DNA from: JBAXRT01 sp037131065
GTDB taxonomy: Bacteria; Bacteroidota; Bacteroidia; Bacteroidales; FEN-979
Length of the DNA stretch: 6,036 nt
Assembly: GCA_037131065.1 (NCBI GenBank)
Contig: JBAXRT010000155.1
Location: 1-6,036, forward strand
Direction: 5' to 3'
Shown here: piece by piece, positions 1-6,036 of the stretch
How the letters are laid out: every line of letters begins with the position of its first letter
Numbering within the stretch: the stretch's first letter is position 1
Position numbers and translations under genes: made by a program
The notes under the pieces: generated by a model
Database searches by the model: none
Seen by the model: the letters and a program-made list of their open reading frames with translations, nothing else
Told to the model about the DNA's origin: nothing

Positions 1-1308
1 CCAGGCCACATCGAAACCCTGGAAGGCAAGCAACCCGGGATCGGTAAAGTAGGTTCCCTGGAAACTCCTGACAAAATTTTTGACCAATGGATTGTCATAA
101 TCGATAAAGCCAGGAGCCACCAGGTGGGCGTTAAGGTTTACCATGTATTCGGTTTCAAGCCCTTCGATCTTATCCCAGGCTGGCAAACCGACAAGTGAGA
201 TCATATAATCATTCCGGATCTCGGAAAGTCTGCGCGAAAGGTCAAGAATATGGGTACCGTTCTCCGAGAAGAAGACCACCACATTTTCTTTTGATTTTGA
301 CAACCTGGCGATCGTGTTGTCGGTCCCGTCCACGACCTGGGCACTCAGTTTAAACTGGGCACACTCCTTCTTCAGAAGTTCGGCTGCCTCCCTGTCCTTG
401 TATTGGTTATTCCTGATAATGAGGACCTGTGCCCGGTAAAAAGCCTCTGCCATATATTCGGCGAGCTGCCTCAGTTCACTCTTTTTCGATGGCCGGACCT
501 TTATCACATATGGATTGCCGGTCACCAGTTCGCTCCTTTCGGAGACCGGGTTAACGACCGGGATCTTGTTGGTCTCTGCGAAACCGGCGACAATCTGAAA
601 GTTCCTGTGATAAAGCAATCCCACGATCAGGTCCATGCTTTTTAATTCAGGTTTTTTAATCACCTGCCTGGCGGTCATGGTATCCTTCCCGATGTCGTAT
701 ACATACACTTTCAGCTTCAACCCTGATTTTGCAAGGGAGTCGGCTGCCATCCTGAATCCTTCGTAAAATTCAATGAACTGAAACGAGGAGTAGGTCTCCA
801 TGGGGTCAGGTTCGAGAACCTCTGGATTGATCTTGTCAACTTCGGAAAGGTTCAACGGGAGCATCAGGGCTACCTTGTATGGCTTGCCGGCATTTGCAGC
901 AGAGGGGTTGCAGTTTGTCCCTTCCAGTGATTCAGGGATAGTGTCCTTCGCCGGCGGCTGAAGAATGGGAGGTTTGGGCTCCTTCACCGGCGGCAGCGGC
1001 ACCCTGACCGGGGGCTCCTCCGGTTTCTGTCCCGGAACAGGGATCTTCAGCCTCGCTCCTGCCTGTATCCCGTTCTTAACTTCCGGGTTTTCTTTGATGA
1101 CATCATTGATCTCAACATCATAGGCTTTGCAGATCATGTAAAGCGTCTGCCCCCTCTTGATCGTATGGATATAATAATCCTTCCCGTCGATGGTCTGGCG
1201 GACTCCTGTCCGGGTCTGCTTCAGCTGATCCTGGTTGTACTGAGCCCTGGTGAAACAGGGAATCAGGAGTCCCAGGAAAAGAACAAAGCGGATTAGGTTC
1301 TTCGACAT
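1..1308 (-). CDS. Secreted LysM protein with a type I periplasmic-binding fold (3' end outside window)
   Basis: The reading frame is open from the ATG at 1308-1306 to the left edge, giving 436 residues without a stop, so the C-terminus is missing. Residues 1-22 look like a signal peptide: MSKN, a hydrophobic run, then a likely cut in TRA|Q. The one nearby Cys follows a Pro, so it is not a lipobox. Residues about 45-91 form one LysM domain (YYIHTIKRGQTLYMI start, NPEVKNGIQAGARLKIP end), a fold that binds N-acetylglucosamine polymers such as peptidoglycan. A proline-rich linker covers about 91-125. From about 144 the protein resembles the leucine/isoleucine/valine-binding (type I) fold: strand VALMLPL at 146-152, MDLIVG at 225-230, IPVVNP at 249-254, and GFDVAW at the edge. 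I infer anchoring to the periplasmic cell wall with a sensing or regulatory role; the ligand is unknown. No transporter genes are visible nearby. It starts 38 bases after guaA, with no Shine-Dalgarno-like sequence. Confidence 0.9.
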   Translation of the reverse strand, partial: MSKNLIRFVLFLGLLIPCFTRAQYNQDQLKQTRTGVRQTIDGKDYYIHTIKRGQTLYMICKAYDVEINDVIKENPEVKNGIQAGARLKIPVPGQKPEEPPVRVPLPPVKEPKPPILQPPAKDTIPESLEGTNCNPSAANAGKPYKVALMLPLNLSEVDKINPEVLEPDPMETYSSFQFIEFYEGFRMAADSLAKSGLKLKVYVYDIGKDTMTARQVIKKPELKSMDLIVGLLYHRNFQIVAGFAETNKIPVVNPVSERSELVTGNPYVIKVRPSKKSELRQLAEYMAEAFYRAQVLIIRNNQYKDREAAELLKKECAQFKLSAQVVDGTDNTIARLSKSKENVVVFFSENGTHILDLSRRLSEIRNDYMISLVGLPAWDKIEGLETEYMVNLNAHLVAPGFIDYDNPLVKNFVRSFQGTYFTDPGLLAFQGFDVAW

Positions 1309-1329
1309 TGGTCTGGTCTTTTGTGATCC

Positions 1330-1343
1330 GGGTTTTAAAACCC
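1330..1343. repeat. Perfect 14-bp palindrome in the guaA to LysM gene spacer
   Basis: The sequence GGGTTTTAAAACCC is its own reverse complement and lies 3 bases after the guaA stop codon and 21 bases before the LysM gene start. In RNA it could form only a short stem with an A/U-rich loop, and no T-tract follows it on the transcribed strand, so it is not a standard intrinsic terminator. It could be a dimeric protein-binding site, a weak processing hairpin, or chance. Confidence 0.35.
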
Positions 1344-1346
1344 AGG

Positions 1347-2876
1347 TTATTCCCACTCAATAGTGGCCGGCGGTTTTGAACTGATATCGTATACCACCCG
1401 GTTCACCCCTTTAACCTTATTGATGATCTCGTTGCTGATCTTTGCAAGGAATTCATGGGGGAGATGAGCCCAGTCGGCTGTCATCCCGTCGGTAGAGGTC
1501 ACTGCCCTGAGTGCAACCACATTCTCATAGGTCCGTTCATCACCCATCACACCCACCGACTGTACCGGGAGCAGTACGGCGAAAGCCTGCCATACCTTGT
1601 CGTAAAGTCCGTGGGTCCTGAGACCGGTGATGAAGATATCATCCACCTCCTGGAGCAGCAGGGTCTTCTCCCTGGTAATGTCACTGATGATGCGGACTGC
1701 CAGCCCCGGTCCAGGAAAGGGATGGCGGTCCAGGAATTCTGCGTCCAGTCCGATGGTCCTGCCGACCCGCCTGACCTCATCCTTGAAAAGGGTATTGAGA
1801 GGTTCCACGATCTTCAGGTTCAGGTGTTCGGGCAAACCGCCGACATTATGGTGCGACTTGATCGTCGCGGAAGGACCCTTCACCGAGTGTGACTCGATCA
1901 CATCGGGATAGATCGTCCCCTGTGCCAGCCAGCAGATCCCCTCCAGCTTCCCGGCCTCCTCTTCAAAGACATCGATGAAGGTCTTGCCGATGATCTTCCG
2001 TTTCTTTTCAGGATCTTCAATTCCTTTCAACCCCTCCAGGAAACGGCCTGAAGCATCCACCCCGATCACATTCAGATCGAGTTTCCGGTAACGTTCCATC
2101 ACCTTGCTGAACTCATTCTTCCGCAGCAGGCCGTTATCGACAAAAATGCAGTAAAGGCTTTTGCCGATGGCACGGCTGAGCAGCATGGCTGTTACCGACG
2201 AATCAACCCCGCCCGAAAGTCCGAGGACGACCTTATCACTGCCAATCCTGCTCCTGAGTTCCCTGACGGTCGACTCGACAAAGGATTCAGGGGTCCAGGA
2301 CTGGCTGCAGCCACAGATCCCGGAAACAAAATTCTTCAGAAGGGTCTCTCCTTCAGTGGTATGGTAAACCTCCGGGTGAAACTGGATCCCGTAAGTCTTT
2401 TCATTTTTAATTTTAAACCCGGCGATCCTTACATCGGCAGTGCTTGTGATCACGCTGAAATCATCAGGTGTCTGCAGGATTGTATCCCCGTGCGACATCC
2501 AGACCTGTGTACCCTGCGACATGCCCCTCATCAGTTCATTTTCCTTGTCGATGAACGAGAGGTGTGCGCGTCCGTACTCCCTGATCTTCGAAGGCATGAC
2601 TTCTCCCCCGGCATCCAGGGCAAGAAACTGAGCCCCATAGCAAACACCGAGGAGGGGAATGATGCCTTTTATCCCTGAGAGGTCAGGTACCGGCGATCCT
2701 TTATCTCTGACAGAGTATGGACTTCCGGAGAGAACAACCCCTTTTACCGAGGGTGAAGGAGCAGGGATCTTGTTGAAAGGATGGATTTCACAGTAAACAT
2801 TGAGCTCCCGGATCCGCCTGGCAATGAGCTGGGTGTACTGGGAACCGAAATCAATGATCAGGATGGTCTCTTGCAT
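1347..2876 (-). CDS. guaA: GMP synthase (glutamine-hydrolysing)
   Basis: This cytoplasmic enzyme makes GMP from XMP, ATP and glutamine, the last step of guanine nucleotide synthesis. The 509-residue protein is complete and close to the usual length of about 510-525. Residues 1-190 are the class I glutamine amidotransferase domain: start LIIDFGSQYTQLIARR, nucleophile Cys79 in GVCYGAQ, and the other triad residues His167 and Glu169 in FHPEV. Residues about 200-390 are the ATP pyrophosphatase domain with the PP-loop SGGVDSS at 221-227, plus IYPDVIES (322-329) and SHHNVGG (341-347). The C-terminal dimerisation and XMP-binding part contains RHPFPGPGLAVR (384-395), GDERTYENVVALRAV, and the terminal KPPATIEWE (501-509). 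All catalytic motifs look intact. The ATG start is supported by the standard MQETILIIDFGSQ N-terminus. It begins 23 bases after the M23 gene stop; no purine riboswitch fits in that gap. Confidence 0.99.
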   Translation of the reverse strand: MQETILIIDFGSQYTQLIARRIRELNVYCEIHPFNKIPAPSPSVKGVVLSGSPYSVRDKGSPVPDLSGIKGIIPLLGVCYGAQFLALDAGGEVMPSKIREYGRAHLSFIDKENELMRGMSQGTQVWMSHGDTILQTPDDFSVITSTADVRIAGFKIKNEKTYGIQFHPEVYHTTEGETLLKNFVSGICGCSQSWTPESFVESTVRELRSRIGSDKVVLGLSGGVDSSVTAMLLSRAIGKSLYCIFVDNGLLRKNEFSKVMERYRKLDLNVIGVDASGRFLEGLKGIEDPEKKRKIIGKTFIDVFEEEAGKLEGICWLAQGTIYPDVIESHSVKGPSATIKSHHNVGGLPEHLNLKIVEPLNTLFKDEVRRVGRTIGLDAEFLDRHPFPGPGLAVRIISDITREKTLLLQEVDDIFITGLRTHGLYDKVWQAFAVLLPVQSVGVMGDERTYENVVALRAVTSTDGMTADWAHLPHEFLAKISNEIINKVKGVNRVVYDISSKPPATIEWE

Positions 2877-2880
2877 GAAG

Positions 2881-2888
2881 CAAATATA
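2881..2888 (-). promoter_or_regulatory. Candidate Bacteroidetes -7 promoter box before guaA
   Basis: On the minus strand the 23-base gap before guaA contains TATATTTG, an exact match to the Bacteroidetes -7 consensus TAnnTTTG. It ends 4 bases before the guaA ATG, so a start of transcription about 5-7 bases downstream would give an almost leaderless mRNA. At the expected 19-base spacing the -33 position reads CTTA and not TTTG, so the second promoter element is weak or absent. The match could also be chance in an A/T-rich gap. Confidence 0.3.
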
Positions 2889-2899
2889 GAAAGAAAAAA

Positions 2900-4636
2900 T
2901 TACCGGATAAGCGCAGCTTCATACTGAGCCCAATTGCCGGTGCCATCGGTCACGACCAGCCTGAACACATTCTTTCCCTTTTTCATCCTTTCGTCGAAGG
3001 AATAGACGAGGAGGTTTTTCTTGGCGTCGTAATCCATCAGGATCCAGCTTCCGTTAAGTGTTCCTCGGTAACTCTTTATCCCTGAAAGGTTGTCGGATAT
3101 CTTGATCATAATACTATACTGCTTGGCAACCTTTTTGTTCGGGAAGATATTCACGGGCCGGATGACCGGGGCAACGGTATCCACCGCCACCGCGTAATCA
3201 CCGAAACTGCGGATCTGGGTAGTAACAAAACCGTTCTCGAACTTTCCACCCCGGCTGCTCGTGTGATTTCCGGATAACATCTCAACGACGACGGCCTTGT
3301 CGCGCAAGGCAGCCGGAAGATTCACGGGCCTGATTGAAAGTGAACAGTAGGTGTGTAAAGGGGTGTTCGGATTATGGAGGTGATGGATTTCCGAGAAGAT
3401 ACCGGCAACCCGTGGCGAGGAATGGTATTCAAAGAGGAGATTGTCGTAAAGTGCATTTCCCGGCACAGTCAGGCGAATATCCGACTTCATGAACTGGTTA
3501 TCTTCTTTGTATGAAAACAGCTGGTTTCCTGACGCGTTCGACGATTCCGGCCTTCCCCCGGCTCCAGGCAAGGGGTGGCTTTTCACGAAAAATTCAAGCC
3601 GGGCACTGTTCCCGAAGATATCCTTGACCTCGTACCTGACGCGGTGCACCCGGTTGTCGGCGAAATGCTGGATTCCCCGGTTCACGACATGGCCATAAAC
3701 TTCAAGCCTGTTGTTGGGGGCAATGTAGGAGAGCTGGATCTTTCGCCGGTTTTGCATGAATGCCGGATAATCCATAAGACTATTGATGTAACGGGTCTGG
3801 GCAAAGGCAAACCTTTCGATGTGCTGTTCATAGCAGGGTTTATCATCCACGAAGAGCTTTATAAAACTGACCCCGGTTTTAAATCCTTTCCCGTCGGGAC
3901 TTTCACTCGTCTCGATCCCAAAGATGATATTTCCAGTCACGGAGAGTGTATCGTCGGACTTCAGGCGGTATCTGCCGCCGGAACCGGTTACCGGAAGGAG
4001 GATTGGCTTATTGGCAAAATTCACCATGCTGTTGGCATCCAGTGGGTAGATCTTGACCCAGGAGATCTGGGGTGGCGTGTTATCCGGTGTGATGAATCCG
4101 AACTCCAGCGGATCGATCGTCTCCTGGTTTGCCGTCTCCCGGATCTCAAAATGAAGATGAGGTCCTCCGGATGATCCTGAATTCCCTGAGTAGGCGATCA
4201 CCTCCCCTTTTTTCACCCTGATGGTCCCGGCAGTAAGCTCTTTGTCCAGTGCGAACGATTCAGCCTTGTACTGCTGGCTTTTTACCCAGGAGGCCGTTGC
4301 ACCTGCGAACGACCTCAGATGACCGTACACGGAGGTGTAGCCGTTGGCATGATTCACATAAAGTGCCTTTCCGAATCCCGAAGGGGAGACGAATACGCGT
4401 GAAACATATCCGTCAGCGACAGCATAGATCGGTTTTCCCTCCACTCCTTCGGTCCGGATGTCGATCCCCGAGTGGAAATGGTTTTGCCGGATCTCACCGA
4501 ACGACCCGGAGAGGTTGAGCGGAATATCAACCGGCGACCTGAAATAATGTTTAGGGTACTGCCCCTCATCCGCCGGTATAAACGCCAGCAGTCCAATACT
4601 GAACCCCAAAGTCAACAAAAGCCAGCTTCTCTTCAC
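2900..4636 (-). CDS. Secreted M23 family metallopeptidase (LytM type) with long Ig-like C-terminal region
   Basis: M23 enzymes are zinc endopeptidases that usually cut peptidoglycan cross-bridges or stem peptides outside the cytoplasmic membrane. The complete 578-residue product begins with a signal peptide (MKRSW, then hydrophobic to about residue 20). The catalytic domain lies at about 35-180 and has the full metal and catalytic set: His55 and Asp59 in HSGID, His106 in YGHL, and His160-x-His162 in GGPHLHFEI, so it is probably active. The remaining 400 residues are not a named family to me; NTPPQI (186-191) and DTVAPVI (486-492) look like starts of beta-sandwich modules, and the last 80 residues (DNLSGI to DGTGNWAQYEA) resemble a bacterial Ig-like or fibronectin-like fold. 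The start codon is GTG: no in-frame ATG precedes it, an in-frame TAA lies 9 bases upstream, and the signal peptide begins exactly there. It lies 28 bases after the DPP III gene. Confidence 0.93.
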   Translation of the reverse strand: MKRSWLLLTLGFSIGLLAFIPADEGQYPKHYFRSPVDIPLNLSGSFGEIRQNHFHSGIDIRTEGVEGKPIYAVADGYVSRVFVSPSGFGKALYVNHANGYTSVYGHLRSFAGATASWVKSQQYKAESFALDKELTAGTIRVKKGEVIAYSGNSGSSGGPHLHFEIRETANQETIDPLEFGFITPDNTPPQISWVKIYPLDANSMVNFANKPILLPVTGSGGRYRLKSDDTLSVTGNIIFGIETSESPDGKGFKTGVSFIKLFVDDKPCYEQHIERFAFAQTRYINSLMDYPAFMQNRRKIQLSYIAPNNRLEVYGHVVNRGIQHFADNRVHRVRYEVKDIFGNSARLEFFVKSHPLPGAGGRPESSNASGNQLFSYKEDNQFMKSDIRLTVPGNALYDNLLFEYHSSPRVAGIFSEIHHLHNPNTPLHTYCSLSIRPVNLPAALRDKAVVVEMLSGNHTSSRGGKFENGFVTTQIRSFGDYAVAVDTVAPVIRPVNIFPNKKVAKQYSIMIKISDNLSGIKSYRGTLNGSWILMDYDAKKNLLVYSFDERMKKGKNVFRLVVTDGTGNWAQYEAALIR

Positions 4637-4637
4637 C

Positions 4638-4669
4638 TGATCACTTTATCACTGCATCACTGCATCACT
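4638..4669 (-). repeat. Four-copy 8-bp tandem repeat between DPP III and M23 genes
   Basis: Four consecutive octamers fit NNATCACT on the plus strand: TGATCACT, TTATCACT, GCATCACT and GCATCACT. On the coding (minus) strand the unit is AGTGATNN. The array fills the whole 28-base spacer apart from one base, contains the TGA stop of the DPP III gene (4667-4665) and ends one base before the GTG start of the M23 gene. Each unit carries GTGA, an overlapping start/stop motif. It may mark replication slippage, or influence initiation of the M23 gene; no function is shown. Confidence 0.8.
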
Positions 4670-6036
4670 TACTTCGAGCCGGCAAAAACGAATAATCCTT
4701 CCCGTACTCCATCATCTGGGTGGCAAAATCATCCGGGTAGGTTATCAGTACATCCGAAACGGTATCGTTCTTCATTTCAAGTTTAAAGACGGGGTTGATG
4801 AAGCCGGCGTAAGGGGCTATGTTGAGTTTCTTATAACGCTCAAGAACCTCTTTGTGCAGCACGGGATCAACCTTCACGCCATAGCGCTCCACAAGCTCAC
4901 CTGCAGCCTTGATGTCACCTTCTGAAGTAATACGCTGGACCTCTTTCAGCAGTTTTCCGAAGAGGCTTCTAAGGGTATCATAATTATTGATCTTAAAGAA
5001 GGTCTTTCCATCCCGGGTCACCTTTTCGATGACATTCTGATCCTTCCCCTTTTCATAAACCCAGTGGGAGACCAGCGCCCGGTCGCGCATATGAGCCTGT
5101 TCGATGTCTTTCCCGGGTTTTATCCTGACCAGCTGCGTCATCAGTCCATTCCGGATATAATTATCATATTCAGTCCTGCCGACTTCAAAATCGGGAACAA
5201 GACCAAGATTGACGATCTCCATATCCATGATATAATAGAGGGCAAAAAGATCGGCCCGGGCCTCCTCGATGGCCGAATGGTAGTTCTTCAGGGCGTCCGA
5301 CTTCACGCCCGGCTTTAACTGACCGGAGGCATGGCCAAGACATTCGTGCAGGTCGGTGGTAAGGGAGCCGGCAAGGTAGCCGTTTTTCTTATTGCTCGCA
5401 ATCTCCTCCTTGGAGAAGGAAAACTCTTCCATAAAACCATTTCCCAGCGAAGCCTGGTCATAAGCATAGGTAATGTTGTCCATCGTAACGGATTTGGATC
5501 CGTACTCCTTGCGTAACCAGTTGGCATTAGGAAGGTTGATCCCGATCGGGGTGGTAGGATCGCAGTCACCCCCCAGCTGTGCAACAGTGATGACCTTGGC
5601 CGACACACCTTTGATCTCCTTCTTTTTGTACTGCGAATCGACCGGGGAGTTTTTTTCAAAATATTCCGCGTTACTGCTGATGATCTCCGTCCGCTTGGTG
5701 GCCTCAACATTCTTGAAATTCACTACAGCCTCCCAGTTTGCCTTCATGGCCATCGGGTCGCCATAGATTTCGATAAAACCATTGACGTAGTCGACCAGGG
5801 AATTCAGATCCTTCACCCATAAAATGTTGTACTCATCCCATGTTGTCAGGTTACCGGTCTGGTAGTAGGTGATCAGTTTTTCAAGGGCTGCCTTCTGCTC
5901 AGGAGTTTCGGTACAGGGAAGTGCCTTTTCAAGCCAGTAGATGATCTTTTCAATCGCGGGTGAGTACATGCCTCCCAGCTTCCAGATAACCTCCTGTATC
6001 TTGCCTCCCTCTTTGACCACCTTGCTGTTCAACCCG
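4665..6036 (-). CDS. Dipeptidyl peptidase III, M49 family (5' end outside window)
   Basis: DPP III is a zinc aminopeptidase that removes dipeptides from the N-termini of short peptides. The last 456 complete codons are present and the frame stays open at the right edge. The furthest upstream start-like codon is a TTG at 6032-6030, but it sits inside conserved family sequence (GLNSKVVKEGGK), so it is not the true start. The zinc motif HECLGH lies at 5348-5331 and the second zinc and catalytic motif EEARAD at 5267-5250, matching the M49 signatures HExxGH and EExRA[E/D]; both are intact. From memory the Bacteroides thetaiotaomicron enzyme is about 675 residues with HECLGH near 448, so roughly 220 N-terminal residues are missing here. 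Whether it carries a signal peptide or lipobox cannot be seen. The gene ends in TGA inside the 8-bp repeat before the M23 gene and may be co-transcribed with it. Confidence 0.95.
   Translation of the reverse strand, partial: GLNSKVVKEGGKIQEVIWKLGGMYSPAIEKIIYWLEKALPCTETPEQKAALEKLITYYQTGNLTTWDEYNILWVKDLNSLVDYVNGFIEIYGDPMAMKANWEAVVNFKNVEATKRTEIISSNAEYFEKNSPVDSQYKKKEIKGVSAKVITVAQLGGDCDPTTPIGINLPNANWLRKEYGSKSVTMDNITYAYDQASLGNGFMEEFSFSKEEIASNKKNGYLAGSLTTDLHECLGHASGQLKPGVKSDALKNYHSAIEEARADLFALYYIMDMEIVNLGLVPDFEVGRTEYDNYIRNGLMTQLVRIKPGKDIEQAHMRDRALVSHWVYEKGKDQNVIEKVTRDGKTFFKINNYDTLRSLFGKLLKEVQRITSEGDIKAAGELVERYGVKVDPVLHKEVLERYKKLNIAPYAGFINPVFKLEMKNDTVSDVLITYPDDFATQMMEYGKDYSFLPARSK

Noticed and set aside
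1118..1360. 80-residue minus-strand frame bridging guaA and the LysM gene
   Set aside because: It starts with TTG inside the end of guaA and runs in a different frame through the signal peptide and LysM domain of the real gene; it has no domain features.
1455..1892. 145-residue open frame on the plus strand
   Set aside because: It is antisense to the highly conserved C-terminal half of guaA and its translation resembles no known protein.
2889..2930. Intrinsic terminator after the M23 gene (run of T on the minus strand)
   Set aside because: The T-run is preceded only by a very weak possible stem (AAGC/GCTT) inside the coding end, too short and too far from the T-run for a credible terminator.
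3575..4174. 199-residue open frame on the plus strand
   Set aside because: It lies wholly antisense to the well-supported M23 gene, has no recognisable motif, signal peptide or family resemblance, and long antisense frames are common opposite coding sequence of this composition.
5315..5710. 131-residue minus-strand frame
   Set aside because: It overlaps the zinc-motif region of the DPP III gene in another frame, and its Arg/Pro/Ser-rich translation is typical of a frame-shifted shadow.
6030..6032. TTG as the start codon of the DPP III gene
   Set aside because: The frame stays open beyond it to the window edge and the family normally has about 220 more N-terminal residues, so this is an internal leucine.

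Overview
The window looks like a chromosomal stretch from a Bacteroidetes-type bacterium (phylum Bacteroidota). I infer this from the protein styles (a HECLGH-type dipeptidyl peptidase III, a long secreted M23 peptidase with Ig-like tails, and a LysM protein fused to a type I periplasmic-binding fold), from the lack of Shine-Dalgarno-like purine runs before the start codons, and from a TATATTTG match to the Bacteroidetes -7 promoter box. Base composition looks roughly balanced by eye, which is high for Bacteroides itself and would suit a less-studied member of the phylum. The assignment is not proven by a marker tree.

Layout: four genes are all on the minus strand, so transcription runs from the right end of the window to the left. 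In order of transcription they are: the C-terminal two thirds of an M49 dipeptidyl peptidase III (6036 to 4665, 5' end outside the window); a complete secreted M23 metallopeptidase with a GTG start (4636 to 2900); a complete GMP synthase, guaA (2876 to 1347); and the first 436 residues of a secreted LysM plus periplasmic-binding-fold protein (1308 to 1, 3' end outside the window). The gaps between them are 28, 23 and 38 bases, so the window is almost entirely coding and there is no stretch over 300 bases without a gene. I see no tRNA, rRNA, riboswitch, CRISPR array, insertion sequence or convincing terminator.

The tight same-strand packing suggests a transcription unit or a compact gene cluster. 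Two members act on or bind the cell wall (the M23 peptidase and the LysM protein), one degrades peptides (DPP III), and one makes GMP from XMP in the cytoplasm. There is no obvious single pathway linking guaA to the others, and a candidate promoter box just upstream of guaA hints that it may be transcribed separately.

The non-coding points worth attention are a four-copy 8-bp tandem repeat that fills the DPP III to M23 junction, the -7-like box four bases before the guaA ATG, and a perfect 14-bp palindrome between guaA and the LysM gene. I do not see evidence for a new biological system. The least understood product is the LysM/binding-fold protein.
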